A DNA stretch of 64,000 bases from contig NZ_JAYKTT020000005.1 in assembly GCF_038404745.2 (NCBI RefSeq), positions 62,001-126,000 of the forward strand, given 5' to 3'. The translations under genes were made by a program, and so were the position numbers. Each line of letters opens with the position of its first letter. Position 1 is the first letter of the stretch. The stretch is from Chlorogloeopsis sp038404745 (GTDB lineage: Bacteria > Cyanobacteriota > Cyanobacteriia > Cyanobacteriales > Nostocaceae). This document shows positions 26,641 to 36,108 of the stretch, piece after piece. Under the pieces are notes generated by a model, which did not search any database, was not told where the DNA came from, and saw nothing but the letters and a program-made list of their open reading frames with translations.

Positions 26641-28173
26641 TTAGACAACTGCTTGCTTCTTGCGTGTGGTTGTATCTCCCACTTTCTGGAAAACACCAAA
26701 CTCTACTTGTTCATCAAGCTCTGGATCGATACCAGCAAATACATCCCGGTAGATGGTACGAGAACCATGCCAGATGTGTCCGAAAAACCACACTAAAGCA
26801 AAGCAAGTGTGGAAAAAGGCAAAGAAGCCCCGGTTACTAGTTCGGAAAACTCCATCGGAATTGTGGATTGTGCGGTCAAATTCAAAAGGTTCACCAAGTT
26901 GGGCTTGACGTGCATACTTTTTCACCGTCATCGGATCTGTAAAAGTTTGACCATCAAGTATCCCGCCAAAGAAACTGACATTAACGCCAGTTTGCTCAAA
27001 GCCATATTTTGCCTCTGCTCGCTGGAAGGGAATATCTGCACGCACTACACCATCTTTGTCAGTCAAAACGACTGGGAAGGTTTCAAAGAAAGTGGGCATT
27101 CGACGAACTGTCAATTCTCGTCCTTCACGGTCTTGAAATACCGGATGACCAAGCCAACTTCGAGCCACTCCATCGCCATCGACCATTCGACCGACTCGGA
27201 ATAAACCACCCTTGGCAGGATTATTGCCAACATAGTCATAGAAAGCTAGTTTCTCTGGGATAGCTGACCAAGCTTGTGAGAGAGTTTTACCCTCATCTAA
27301 ACCAGCTTGCACCCGCCGATCAATCTCTTGTTTAAAGTAGTTTTGATCCCACTGATAACGAGTTGGCCCCCACAGTTCAATTGGTGTGGTGGCAGTTCCA
27401 TACCACATACTGCCAGCAGCCACAAAACCTGCAAAAAAGAAAGTGGCCAGCGCACTGGCAAGGACGGTTTCAATATTTCCCATCCTTAATCCCCTATACA
27501 GTACTTCGGGGGGTCGAACAACTATATGGAAAAGTCCGCCAATAATTCCCACAATGCCCGCTGCAATGTGATGGGCAACAACCCCACCAGGATTTTGAGG
27601 ATTAAAACCCTCTGGCCCCCATACTGGTGCAACTCCTTGAACATGACCAGTTAGCCCGTATGGATCAGAAACCCACATACCAGGGCCAAAAATACCGGTG
27701 AGATGAAAAGCACCAAATCCAAAGCAGAGTAAACCAGCTAAGAATAGGTGAATGCCAAAAATTTTGGGCAAATCTAAAGTTGGTTCACCCGTTTTGGAGT
27801 CAAAGAATGTGGCGAGATCCCAGTAAAACCAGTGCCAGCAAGCAGCCAAGAATTCAAGACCTGAAAAGATAATGTGAGCTATGGCGACAGTTTCAAACGT
27901 CCAAAAACCAGGATCTGCAAAGCTTTCGCCTGTAACGCTCCAGCCTTGCCAGGAATTTGTCACTCCTAAGCGTGCCACGAACGGCATTAAAAAACATCCC
28001 TGCCGCCACATGGGATTGAGTACTGGATCGCTAGGATCGTACAAAGCTAGTTCAAACAAAAGCATCGAACCAGCAAAGCCTGCACAAAGAGCATTGTGCA
28101 TGAGATGTACAGCAATCAGTCGTCCTGGGTCATTTAAGACCACTGTATGAACTCTATACCAAGGTAATCCCAT
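26641..28173 (-). CDS. psbB2: Far-red photosystem II core antenna CP47 (PsbB2)
   Basis: 510 residues, six transmembrane helices with the chlorophyll-binding His residues and the large lumenal loop E. N-terminus MGLPWYRVHTVVLNDPGRLI as in CP47. The frame is open seven codons upstream (TTG 28194), but ATG 28173 gives the conserved start with AAGGA about 10 bases ahead. It is the paralogue used with far-red D1/D2, binding chlorophyll f at some sites in described FaRLiP strains. The gap to psbC2 is 365 bp and contains a repeat. Confidence 0.95.
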   Translation of the reverse strand: MGLPWYRVHTVVLNDPGRLIAVHLMHNALCAGFAGSMLLFELALYDPSDPVLNPMWRQGCFLMPFVARLGVTNSWQGWSVTGESFADPGFWTFETVAIAHIIFSGLEFLAACWHWFYWDLATFFDSKTGEPTLDLPKIFGIHLFLAGLLCFGFGAFHLTGIFGPGMWVSDPYGLTGHVQGVAPVWGPEGFNPQNPGGVVAHHIAAGIVGIIGGLFHIVVRPPEVLYRGLRMGNIETVLASALATFFFAGFVAAGSMWYGTATTPIELWGPTRYQWDQNYFKQEIDRRVQAGLDEGKTLSQAWSAIPEKLAFYDYVGNNPAKGGLFRVGRMVDGDGVARSWLGHPVFQDREGRELTVRRMPTFFETFPVVLTDKDGVVRADIPFQRAEAKYGFEQTGVNVSFFGGILDGQTFTDPMTVKKYARQAQLGEPFEFDRTIHNSDGVFRTSNRGFFAFFHTCFALVWFFGHIWHGSRTIYRDVFAGIDPELDEQVEFGVFQKVGDTTTRKKQAVV

Positions 28174-28538
28174 TGATTGTTCTTCCTTAGTCAAAAGTCA
28201 AGAGTCGATAGAGACGCGATCGCTCGCGTCTGTACAAGTGCGATCAATGCAATAAACACTTCATCTATTTAGAACAAAAGTCGTAGGTATGTACCCGATG
28301 CTGAATCAGGAAAAAAATTTTTCAAAACAAACAAAATCACACAAAAAAACATCAACAAAGTTATGTGAACTACAGAGTCAATGATTTGATTTTTGAGCAA
28401 GTACTGCATAGTCAGAATGGGGATTGGGGAATGGGGAATGGGGATCGGGAGACAAGGAGGAGTTTGATAGATTCTCCGCGTCCCCGTGTCTGGGTGTCTC
28501 CGTGTCCCCTTGTCCTCTTCCTAATGGCCGATCGCCAA
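28174..28538. other. psbC2-psbB2 spacer with palindromic repeat
   Basis: No gene. 28424-28520 is a GGGGAATGGGGAATGGGGAT ... CTCCGCGTCCCCGTGTCTGG repeat of the same family as the one inside the GH3-like gene. The spacer may hold a separate promoter for psbB2. Confidence 0.5.
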
Positions 28539-29963
28539 CTAATCTAATGGAGGCATGGACAGAACTGGCTCATCTTCTCGGTCTATACCTCTTTCAAAGC
28601 CTGCTGCGGCTGCTCTGGCGCGACCGGCGTGCCAAAGATGACCAACTAAGAACAGCAGAGCAAAGACAAAATGCGCAGAAGCTAGCCAGGCACGGGGGCC
28701 GACAAAGTTAAAGGAGTTGAGTTCGGTTGCCAAGCCGCCGACAGAATTGAGGGAACCAATGGGCGCATGGGTCATGTACTCAGCAGCACGGCGAATTTGC
28801 CAAGGCTGGACATCATGCTGAAGTTTGTCAATATCTAGACCGTTTGGGCCGCGCAGAGGTTCTAGCCAGGGAGCTTTGACATCCCAAAAGCGCATGGTTT
28901 CCCCACCAAAGATAATTTCTCCGGTTGGCGATCGCATCAAATATTTCCCCAGACCTGTTGGCCCCTGTGCGGAAGCGACATTGGCTCCTAAATTTTGGTC
29001 GCGCACGAGAAATACTAGCGCCTGAGCATTGGAAGATTCGGCAACTGTCGGCCCGTAAAATTCGCTGGGATAGGCAGTGTTGTTAAACCAGATGAACATC
29101 GTGGCAATAAATGCTTGTCCGGCTACATTGCCCAAGCTTTGCGAAAGATAAGCCTCTCCTGACCAAATAAAGGCTTTGTGAGTCCACTTAAAAGGCTTAG
29201 TCACAATGTGCCAAATACCACCCAGTATCAGCAGCGAACCGATCCAAATATGACCGCCGACTAAATCTTCTAGGTTGTCAACACTAGCAATATTACCTGC
29301 TCCACCTGTAAAACCTTTGAACAGATAACCAAAGATGATTCTGGGGTCAAGAGTAGGATTAGTAACAAGGCGTACAGTACCACCTCCGGGCGCCCAGGTG
29401 TCATACAACCCGCCCCACAACATCGCCTTACCGACAAGTAAGAAGGCAGCAACACCCAAAGCAATGAGGTGATATCCCAAAATGCTGGTGACTTTATCTT
29501 TATCGCTCCAATCGAAATTGAAGAAACCAGGAAGTTTTTGCGGCCCTTTGAGGGAGTGATAAATGCCACCAAAACCCAAAACAGCAGAGCCGATCAGGTG
29601 AAAAACAGCGATCGCAAAAAATGGAAAAATATCTACTATCTGACCTCCTGGCCCCACACCAAAACCAAGGGCAGCAATGTGAGGCATTAAGATCAGACCC
29701 TGGTCATACATCGGTTTTTCCGGGACATAGTGAGCGACTTCAAACAGCAGCATCGCTCCTGCCCAGAAGGCAATCAGCCCTGCGTGGGCAACATGAGCAC
29801 CCAAAAACCGACCAGATTGGTTAATAAAACGAGCGTTACCAGCCCACCAGGCATATCCAGTCGAAGCTTCATCACGACCTTCGCTTGGTGAATTAACTAT
29901 ATAAGCAGGTGTTTGAACCTCGTCTTTTGGTTTTGCAACTTTAGAATCAAAGGGCGTTTCCAC
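28539..29963 (-). CDS. psbC2: Far-red photosystem II core antenna CP43 (PsbC2)
   Basis: 474 residues, six transmembrane helices. The conserved lumenal loop E ends with FWDVKAPWLEPLRGPNGLD, which includes the Arg that borders the Mn cluster and the Glu ligand region (GGETMRFWD). It begins with GTG inside the end of psbD3 (overlap 17 bases), the same translational coupling as in ordinary psbD-psbC. N-terminus METPFDSKVAKPKDE. It partners with the PsbA3/PsbD3 core. Confidence 0.95.
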   Translation of the reverse strand: METPFDSKVAKPKDEVQTPAYIVNSPSEGRDEASTGYAWWAGNARFINQSGRFLGAHVAHAGLIAFWAGAMLLFEVAHYVPEKPMYDQGLILMPHIAALGFGVGPGGQIVDIFPFFAIAVFHLIGSAVLGFGGIYHSLKGPQKLPGFFNFDWSDKDKVTSILGYHLIALGVAAFLLVGKAMLWGGLYDTWAPGGGTVRLVTNPTLDPRIIFGYLFKGFTGGAGNIASVDNLEDLVGGHIWIGSLLILGGIWHIVTKPFKWTHKAFIWSGEAYLSQSLGNVAGQAFIATMFIWFNNTAYPSEFYGPTVAESSNAQALVFLVRDQNLGANVASAQGPTGLGKYLMRSPTGEIIFGGETMRFWDVKAPWLEPLRGPNGLDIDKLQHDVQPWQIRRAAEYMTHAPIGSLNSVGGLATELNSFNFVGPRAWLASAHFVFALLFLVGHLWHAGRARAAAAGFERGIDREDEPVLSMPPLD

Positions 29964-31008
29964 GGGGCATTACCTCTTCAGGAAATTCAAACTTTTCATG
30001 GGGCTGGTCTTGAGCCGCCATCCACGCTCTGGCACCTTCATTGAGCAGGATATTCTTGGTATAGAATGTTTCAAATTGTGGATCTTCTGCTGCGCGTATT
30101 TCTTGAGACACAAAGTCATAAGCCCGGAGGTTAAAAGCTAAACCCACCATGCCAATAGAACTCATCCACAAGCCTGTAACTGGCACAAACAACATAAAGA
30201 AATGCAACCACCGCTTGTTAGAAAAGGCAATCCCGAAAATCTGTGACCAGTAGCGGTTTGCAGTTACAAACGAATAGGTTTCTTCTGCTTGGGTAGGAGA
30301 AAATCCACTGAAAGTGTTAAAGCCTCTGGTATCTCTAAACAAAGTGTTTTCCACTGTTGCACCGTGAATAGCACACAACAGCGCACCTCCCAATACACCG
30401 GCGACTCCCATCATGTGAAATGGGTTCAGCGTATAGTTGTGGAAAGCTTGGAAGAATAGTAAGAAACGGAAAATTGCAGCAACCCCAAATGAGGGTGCAA
30501 AAAACCAGGAAGATTGTCCTAGTGGATAAATGAGGAAGACAGAAACAAATACAGAAATGGGAGCAGAAAAAGCGATCGCATTGTAGGGTCGAATGCCGAC
30601 TGTTCGAGCAATCTCAAATTGGCGCAGCATGAAGCCGATTAAACCAAAAGCACCATGCAAAGCGACAAAAGTCCACAAACCACCAATTTGACACCAACGG
30701 ACAAAGTCCCACTGCGCCTCAGGCCCCCACAGGAATAATAGGGAGTGTCCCATACTATCAGCGGGAGTGGAAACAGCCGCAGTCAGGAAATTACAGCCTT
30801 CCAAGTAAGAACTCACCACACCGTGAGTGTACCAAGAAGTAACGAAAGTCGTACCAGTAAACCAACCCCCAATCGCCAGGTAAGCACAGGGGAAGAGCAA
30901 CAAACCCGACCAACCGATAAAAACAAAGCGATCGCGTTTCAGCCAGTCATCGAGGACATAAAACCATTCAAACCCCCTTGTCCGCGAGGGTCTAATTGCA
31001 ATGGTCAT
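29947..31008 (-). CDS. psbD3: Far-red photosystem II reaction-centre protein D2 (PsbD3)
   Basis: 353 residues from ATG 31008. The frame continues to TTG 31014 via another ATG at 31011, but MTIAIRPS is the conserved start. D2 features: five helices, FGVAAIFRFLLFFQAFHNYT around TyrD and the P-D2 His, HMMGVAGVLGG and the QA site (TVENTLFRDTRGFNTF). The C-terminus FPEEVMPRGNAL is canonical. AAGGA lies upstream. The end overlaps psbC2, and the gene starts 31 bp after an apcD-like gene. Confidence 0.95.
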   Translation of the reverse strand: MTIAIRPSRTRGFEWFYVLDDWLKRDRFVFIGWSGLLLFPCAYLAIGGWFTGTTFVTSWYTHGVVSSYLEGCNFLTAAVSTPADSMGHSLLFLWGPEAQWDFVRWCQIGGLWTFVALHGAFGLIGFMLRQFEIARTVGIRPYNAIAFSAPISVFVSVFLIYPLGQSSWFFAPSFGVAAIFRFLLFFQAFHNYTLNPFHMMGVAGVLGGALLCAIHGATVENTLFRDTRGFNTFSGFSPTQAEETYSFVTANRYWSQIFGIAFSNKRWLHFFMLFVPVTGLWMSSIGMVGLAFNLRAYDFVSQEIRAAEDPQFETFYTKNILLNEGARAWMAAQDQPHEKFEFPEEVMPRGNAL

Positions 31009-31039
31009 CATCAATTATCCTTTTGCTAAAAAACTTTGT

Positions 31040-31561
31040 TCACCAATCCAACCGACCATCATTCATAAAATAAGGAGCGCCTGGAAAGGAGAGGGTTTGG
31101 ATAATATGGTCGAAATAAGGGGTGACTTCCGCAGCATCTTCATCACCAAGCAGTGCTTGAGCTTCTTCTTTAATACAGCGCACTGCCTCAACCCAATTAG
31201 AAAGTGGAATTCCTAAAGATTCATACATTTGTTGCATTCCAACTGTGCCAATTTCTGTTAATGGCTGCTCACTCCCTGCCAAAACACAATAGGCAACTAA
31301 ACGGATATACCAACCTTGATCACGTTGACAGGAAGCTGTTTTCCTCATATTGCCGCTATTACTGGGTGTTACCGGACACCGCTTCCAGAATTTTTGACTA
31401 GCTTTTTCTACAAGCCTATTTTGGTTACTAGCCAAAGCTGTAGCAATGCGAATCCGTTTATCTCCCGAATGGCAAAAATTTTGAATCATGCGGATTTCTC
31501 CGGGAGTAGGATAGCGCATTTGTTCGTCAGCGTTCTCAATTACTTGCTTTACGAGACTCAT
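31040..31561 (-). CDS. Far-red allophycocyanin alpha-type subunit (ApcD-like, downstream copy)
   Basis: 173 residues of the phycobiliprotein fold. The bilin-attaching Cys is at residue 78 in KTASCQRDQGWY. FWKRCPVTPSNSGNM replaces the usual GGNAYGQ region, a change shared by all three ApcD-like proteins here. It has a C-terminal extension of about 13 residues (PGAPYFMNDGRLDW) beyond the normal end. It is one of the ApcD2/ApcD3/ApcD5 group that forms far-red allophycocyanin with ApcB2. I cannot assign the number. No Shine-Dalgarno is seen: an AAAATCCAAAATC tandem repeat precedes the start. Confidence 0.88.
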   Translation of the reverse strand: MSLVKQVIENADEQMRYPTPGEIRMIQNFCHSGDKRIRIATALASNQNRLVEKASQKFWKRCPVTPSNSGNMRKTASCQRDQGWYIRLVAYCVLAGSEQPLTEIGTVGMQQMYESLGIPLSNWVEAVRCIKEEAQALLGDEDAAEVTPYFDHIIQTLSFPGAPYFMNDGRLDW

Positions 31562-31786
31562 ATCGATTTTGGATTTTGGATTTTAGATTTTGGATTTAAT
31601 GATTATTAACCTCGTCTACTTATCCCTATTTCATAACTCTGCGCTCTCTGCGTCTGGTGTGGTTGCTCGTTAAAAATCAAATTTCTATAAGAGCCAGAGG
31701 CTCTAGTTTTAGTTACCAGGTTCAACCTGGTAACGAGATGGTGGGCTGTTGCCTCCGGGCGATCGCCAAAACCAAATTTTTCCCAA

Positions 31787-34060
31787 TTAGACAGGATTGA
31801 TATAGCTGTCTTCACTTTCCGACTCAATCACTGGAGCAGCTTGCACGTATGTTAATTCTGGTTCGAGCTTTTGTTCTTGGAGGTTAGTCTCACACCCATT
31901 TACCAACTCTGACAAAGTTTGTGTTTGTCCGTTGCGGTGGCTGGGAACAAACCTGTCTAATTCTGATGGTGACGACAGCAAAGATTTTGCCGACAGATTT
32001 ACAGCGTAAGATGATTTAGGCGATCGCATTGCAAAACCTCTGGGTGTAACATAACGTTCATAAGGAACCGTATCTTCCCCAAAAGTTTGCATATATTCTG
32101 GACTATCGATCATTTCATCAATCAGTGCGTAAAAGCCTTGATTTGCAGAGATGTCGTAGTAATGATTCATTTCTTGTCGCCCGTAGGTAGGACGACCCAA
32201 CAAGCGCCGATGGATGTATTCAATCGCCTTGGTTACGTACAGTGGTTCCCAAAACATACTGCGGAATAATTTAGATTTGGCTAACTGGCGGATAAATTCC
32301 CGCATCGTAATTGCACCACTTAGTAGCGCTGATTCTGCGACTGTTATACGCTGACCTTCAAAGACATCGCGCCCAAATACCTGCCGATAGGCTCCTTGAA
32401 TCACTGCGGGCAAGGAATTTTTCGTAAGGCTGATATTGGGTGGTGCTTGTTTGCCATTCACCAGAGATATTGTATGTAACTTCTCTGGATGATCTAACTT
32501 GATTACCCTTCCCAAAGTGCCTGGGACTTGTCCCAAGCCATTAGAACTAATCAGAATGCGGCGGTTATCTTTACCAAAGGGTGCAGGACTGTGGAGAGTC
32601 GTTGCAGGTAAAGTATCTACGGGGAAAATTGCACCAAATTGAATTTCGAGGGGGTCGTTACCAGAACCGTAAGGATGTTGATTGGGTAAAGGTTTAGTAT
32701 ATTTGCCAAACAAGGTCACAAATTGGGGTACTTTGTGAACAGCAGCACTGTACTTAAACAAATCTGTCTGCGGCCCCCAATTACGGCACTCCTGAGCTTC
32801 TTGTCCCAAACCACGCAGATATGGTACTGTTTCCTCGCCAAAGTAGTCAGCGTATTCTTGGGAATCTACTAAAGTATCAATTAGTTTAGGTAAACCACCT
32901 TTGGTAACTACAGCAAAGTATGCTTGGAACTCTTCGAGGGAACTCAATCCCCGTCCCAAAAAGTGACGCGTTGCCAGCTCAATCACGCGGCTGATAGTAT
33001 ACGGTTCCCAGAAAAGTCTGCGGTAGAGGCGAGATTTACCCAAACGACGAACAAACTCCTTCATGGAAATTTGTCCACCCTTAACTTGGGACTCCAATTC
33101 ATCTACAGCGAAACCATAAGTAGCAGTAACATCACGCTCAAAAACTTGCCGATAGGCAGCTTTAATTACAGCTTGCTTTTCCGTCTCTGGTAAAACCGAC
33201 TTCATTACATATTTGAGTCGCGCTTGGGAGGCGATCGCATAATTTTGAGGCAATACCAAACCTTGCTGCTCATTGTTAACTCCAATTCTAATTTGAACTG
33301 GAGGTTTTTCCACAAGGTATTCTGATATCAATACTTCAAAATTGTGCTTGATAATTTCCTGCGCCTCAGCATCATTTGCAAAGTAGCTGAGAGATTGACG
33401 TTGCATTTCCTTCAGAGCAACGACAGTAGCATCTGTTACATCTTCTGGAATGACTCCGCGTAAGCCTCTGGCATTAGCTGACAAAATACTAGTATCACCA
33501 GCAACAATTGCAAAAGTAATATACCGTAAAAACCACGCTAAGTCTCGCATAGACCGTTTCATTCTCGTCGGGCCGTAGCGAGAAATATTGATAAAACGGA
33601 AACCCTCTGGAAGTGGCTCTCTATCAGAGAAGAGGGTACGTGCTTGTTCCCACCAACCGCTTAAAGGATTGAAAAATCTTGGCGTTGGTAATAAATTTAC
33701 CCGTTCCTTATCCGGAACATAACCATTTCTGCGAGCTGCACTCAGGAAATCCTCACCCACATAGTAACCAGAACCAGGTAATCCTAAAGGATCTTGGGGT
33801 TTTTCCAAGTAATCCATTGGAAAACCGCCAACAAAAATCCGATTTGCCCCCACAGATACAATTTCGTCTGCATTTTTAGTTAGCGTTTCTACAATTTCTA
33901 AACGCTTATTACCAGAACTAAAAAATGAATTGAGTTCTTGAAGTTCAGTACGCTTTAAACTGCGGTCTTGTTGTTCTGCTTGTGAAATAACTGCAATAGG
34001 TACAGTTTGATATTGTTGTGAATGAGCAACTGAACTATTACTACTTGCTTTAGCACTCAT
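31787..34060 (-). CDS. apcE2: Far-red phycobilisome core-membrane linker ApcE2
   Basis: 757 residues. N-terminal phycobilin domain (about 25-250) followed by two PBS-linker (REP) domains (about 290-420 and 570-700), each with the YRQVFxRDV motif. In place of the chromophore Cys segment it has GLRGVIPEDVTDATVVALK with no Cys. This VIPEDV feature is known from FaRLiP ApcE2 proteins, which bind phycocyanobilin non-covalently and red-shifted. It organises the far-red bicylindrical core and passes energy to far-red PSII. AAGGA lies 9 bases before the ATG. Confidence 0.95.
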   Translation of the reverse strand: MSAKASSNSSVAHSQQYQTVPIAVISQAEQQDRSLKRTELQELNSFFSSGNKRLEIVETLTKNADEIVSVGANRIFVGGFPMDYLEKPQDPLGLPGSGYYVGEDFLSAARRNGYVPDKERVNLLPTPRFFNPLSGWWEQARTLFSDREPLPEGFRFINISRYGPTRMKRSMRDLAWFLRYITFAIVAGDTSILSANARGLRGVIPEDVTDATVVALKEMQRQSLSYFANDAEAQEIIKHNFEVLISEYLVEKPPVQIRIGVNNEQQGLVLPQNYAIASQARLKYVMKSVLPETEKQAVIKAAYRQVFERDVTATYGFAVDELESQVKGGQISMKEFVRRLGKSRLYRRLFWEPYTISRVIELATRHFLGRGLSSLEEFQAYFAVVTKGGLPKLIDTLVDSQEYADYFGEETVPYLRGLGQEAQECRNWGPQTDLFKYSAAVHKVPQFVTLFGKYTKPLPNQHPYGSGNDPLEIQFGAIFPVDTLPATTLHSPAPFGKDNRRILISSNGLGQVPGTLGRVIKLDHPEKLHTISLVNGKQAPPNISLTKNSLPAVIQGAYRQVFGRDVFEGQRITVAESALLSGAITMREFIRQLAKSKLFRSMFWEPLYVTKAIEYIHRRLLGRPTYGRQEMNHYYDISANQGFYALIDEMIDSPEYMQTFGEDTVPYERYVTPRGFAMRSPKSSYAVNLSAKSLLSSPSELDRFVPSHRNGQTQTLSELVNGCETNLQEQKLEPELTYVQAAPVIESESEDSYINPV

Positions 34061-34123
34061 TTAACTTTGTCCTTTGTTATTTGTCCTCTGTCAAATGACT
34101 AATGACTAATGACCAATGACCAA

Positions 34124-34603
34124 TCAAGGCATCAAACTCTGAATCAAATAGTCAAAATAAGGTGCTACCTCGGCAGCGTCTTCTAAGGTAAATAAGTCTA
34201 AAGATACTTCTTTGAGACAACGAATTGCTTCTACTAGATTGGGTAGAGGAATTTCTAGAGAGTCGTACATTTCTTTAACTCCAATAGTGCCAATTTCTGC
34301 TAAAGGCTCTACATCCCCCATTACTACAGCATAAGTAATCAAACGAATGTACCAACTCTGGTCTCGCAAGCATGAATTCCGATACATTCTATTGCCGCTA
34401 TTACTAGGCGTATTTGGACAGCGTTCCCAAAATCTTAGACTTGCCTTTTCTACAATTTCTTTTTCATTTTCCGTCAGAGTCACGGCAAGATTTAGCCGAG
34501 AAACTCCACCTTCATAAAATTCTTGAATTGCGCGTAACTCACCAGCGTTGAGATATCGAGCTTCGCGATCAGCATTCACAATTGATTTTATAATAATACT
34601 CAT
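34124..34603 (-). CDS. Far-red allophycocyanin alpha-type subunit (ApcD-like, middle copy)
   Basis: 159 residues. The N-terminus MSIIIKSIVNADREARYLNA is the most ApcA-like of the three. Bilin Cys at 78 (RNSCLRDQSWY). It has the shared RFWERCPNTPSNSGN segment. It lies between apcB2 and apcE2 (gaps 122 and 63 bp). It should pair with ApcB2 in the far-red core. It belongs to ApcD2/ApcD3/ApcD5, and the number cannot be assigned from this sequence alone. Confidence 0.88.
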   Translation of the reverse strand: MSIIIKSIVNADREARYLNAGELRAIQEFYEGGVSRLNLAVTLTENEKEIVEKASLRFWERCPNTPSNSGNRMYRNSCLRDQSWYIRLITYAVVMGDVEPLAEIGTIGVKEMYDSLEIPLPNLVEAIRCLKEVSLDLFTLEDAAEVAPYFDYLIQSLMP

Positions 34604-34725
34604 TGGTAATAAAGAATTGTTAATTGCTAATAGTAATCAGTTACAAGTTATCAGTTATCAGTTATTAATAGACAGACAAATATACTGATAACTGTTTACT
34701 GTTCACTGATTACTGATTTTGGTCT

Positions 34726-35211
34726 TTAACTCAAACCAGAGGCGATGTAGTCGAAATAGACACCCATTTCTTTACCTGCTTCTGCACCTATCATGCTATT
34801 AGTTACTTCCTTCATTGCTTGTACTGCTCGTATAGTTGCACCAATGGGAACGCCCAAAGAGTTATAAGTTTCCCTCAAACCATTCAAAATTCGCTCATCA
34901 AGAATTGAGGGGTCACCAGCTAACATGGCGTAGGTAGCATAGCGTAAAAAGTAATCTAAGTCTCGAACACAAGCAGCATAACGACGACAAGTATACATAT
35001 TGCCACCAGGAGCGGTGATATCTGTATAAAGCAGAGATTTAGCTACTGCTTTAGTAACGATAGTTTTAGCATTTGCACTAATCGTAGTAGCAGCACGCGC
35101 TCGCATATCACCAGTGTGATAGTAATGTTGTAGCTTGTCTAAAGAATTGTTATCCAGGTATTTGCCTTGAACATCAGAAGAATTAATCAAAGAAGTAATG
35201 GCGTCTTGCAT
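34726..35211 (-). CDS. apcB2: Far-red allophycocyanin beta subunit ApcB2
   Basis: 161 residues, MQDAITSLINSSDVQGKYLD as in ApcB. Asn in PGGNMY (residue 71, the site methylated in beta subunits) and bilin Cys at 81 (YAACVRDLDYF) are present. It is the common beta partner of the three ApcD-like subunits encoded around it. It has the normal length and an unbroken order in the operon. Confidence 0.93.
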   Translation of the reverse strand: MQDAITSLINSSDVQGKYLDNNSLDKLQHYYHTGDMRARAATTISANAKTIVTKAVAKSLLYTDITAPGGNMYTCRRYAACVRDLDYFLRYATYAMLAGDPSILDERILNGLRETYNSLGVPIGATIRAVQAMKEVTNSMIGAEAGKEMGVYFDYIASGLS

Positions 35212-35335
35212 AACCTTGTGTCCTTAATTTGAGTTTTCAAGTAATCGGAGTAATAAATTTTTAAGAAAAGACGAAAAATGAAGTATAAATTTATCTTTTA
35301 TTTTTCATACTTCATTTTTCATCGGCTCATCTTTT

Positions 35336-35812
35336 CTATGACAAAGCTCTAATTATGTAGTCAAAATATGGGCCTACCTCAACAGCATCTTCCTCACTCA
35401 TCATGGATACAGCTTCTTCTTTAATACAGCGCATTGCTTCCACTATATTTCTGAGTGGAATCTCTAAATTGTTGTACATTTCTTTAATGCCAACAGTCCC
35501 TATTTCTTCCAAGGGTTTCTCACTACCCGCCAAGACTGAGTAAGCAACTAAGCGAACATACCAACCTTGATCGCGCTGACAGGAAGCTGTTTTCCGCTCG
35601 TTACCACTATTACTGGGAGTATTAGGACAGCGTTCCCAGAATCTTTGGCTACCACGTTGCACAATTAGTTGTTCATTTTCTGCCAAGATTTTTGCAATCC
35701 GAATACGTTGGTCTCCTGTTTTGACAAAGTCTTGAAAAATTCTTAGCTCTTTAGGAGCAGGATAACGAGATTCACTATCAGCATTGAGAATTAATTCGGT
35801 GACGACGCTCAT
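35336..35812 (-). CDS. Far-red allophycocyanin alpha-type subunit (ApcD-like, upstream copy)
   Basis: 158 residues. MSVVTELILNADSESRYPAP is ApcD-like, bilin Cys at 78 (KTASCQRDQGWY), and it closely resembles the copy at 31040-31561 but lacks its C-terminal tail. First gene of the apc block, 124 bp before apcB2. Its upstream region (to 36108) carries two GTAGGGGCGGG repeats, so the block may have its own promoter rather than reading through from psbA3. One of ApcD2/ApcD3/ApcD5. Confidence 0.88.
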   Translation of the reverse strand: MSVVTELILNADSESRYPAPKELRIFQDFVKTGDQRIRIAKILAENEQLIVQRGSQRFWERCPNTPSNSGNERKTASCQRDQGWYVRLVAYSVLAGSEKPLEEIGTVGIKEMYNNLEIPLRNIVEAMRCIKEEAVSMMSEEDAVEVGPYFDYIIRALS

Positions 35813-35836
35813 AAATTACTCCTGAATTTTTAGTTA

Positions 35837-35904
35837 GTAGGGGCGGGTTTTGTTGATAATCTTGCCGTTCAAATGGATAATTTATCTTCTAAACCCGCCC
35901 GTAC
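35837..35904. repeat. GTAGGGGCGGG palindromic repeat, copy 3
   Basis: GTAGGGGCGGGTTTTGTTGA ... CTAAACCCGCCCGTAC; the arms pair over about 14 bases. Confidence 0.75.
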
Positions 35905-35922
35905 AATAGTTAGTGGTTAGTA

Positions 35923-35990
35923 GTAGGGGCGGGTTTTGTTGATGATTTTTGGGTTAAAACCGACAATTTATCTTTTAAACCCACCCGTAC
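35923..35990. repeat. GTAGGGGCGGG palindromic repeat, copy 4
   Basis: Direct neighbour of copy 3, same orientation and length (68 bp), with a diverged centre (GATTTTTGGGTTAAAACCGA). The two form a tandem pair between psbA3 and the apc block. Confidence 0.75.
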
Positions 35991-36108
35991 AGTGGTTAGT
36001 AGTTAGTGGTTATACGTAACAAACAACAAACCACCAATAACTAACAACAAATTGATTAGGAAATGGTTCAGTTGTCAGGGAGGAATCAAACTGACAACTG
36101 AAAACCAA

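Noticed and set aside
31606..31827. 73-codon frame between apcE2 and the apcD-like gene
   Set aside because: Overlaps the apcE2 end in another frame and the rest is low-complexity spacer.
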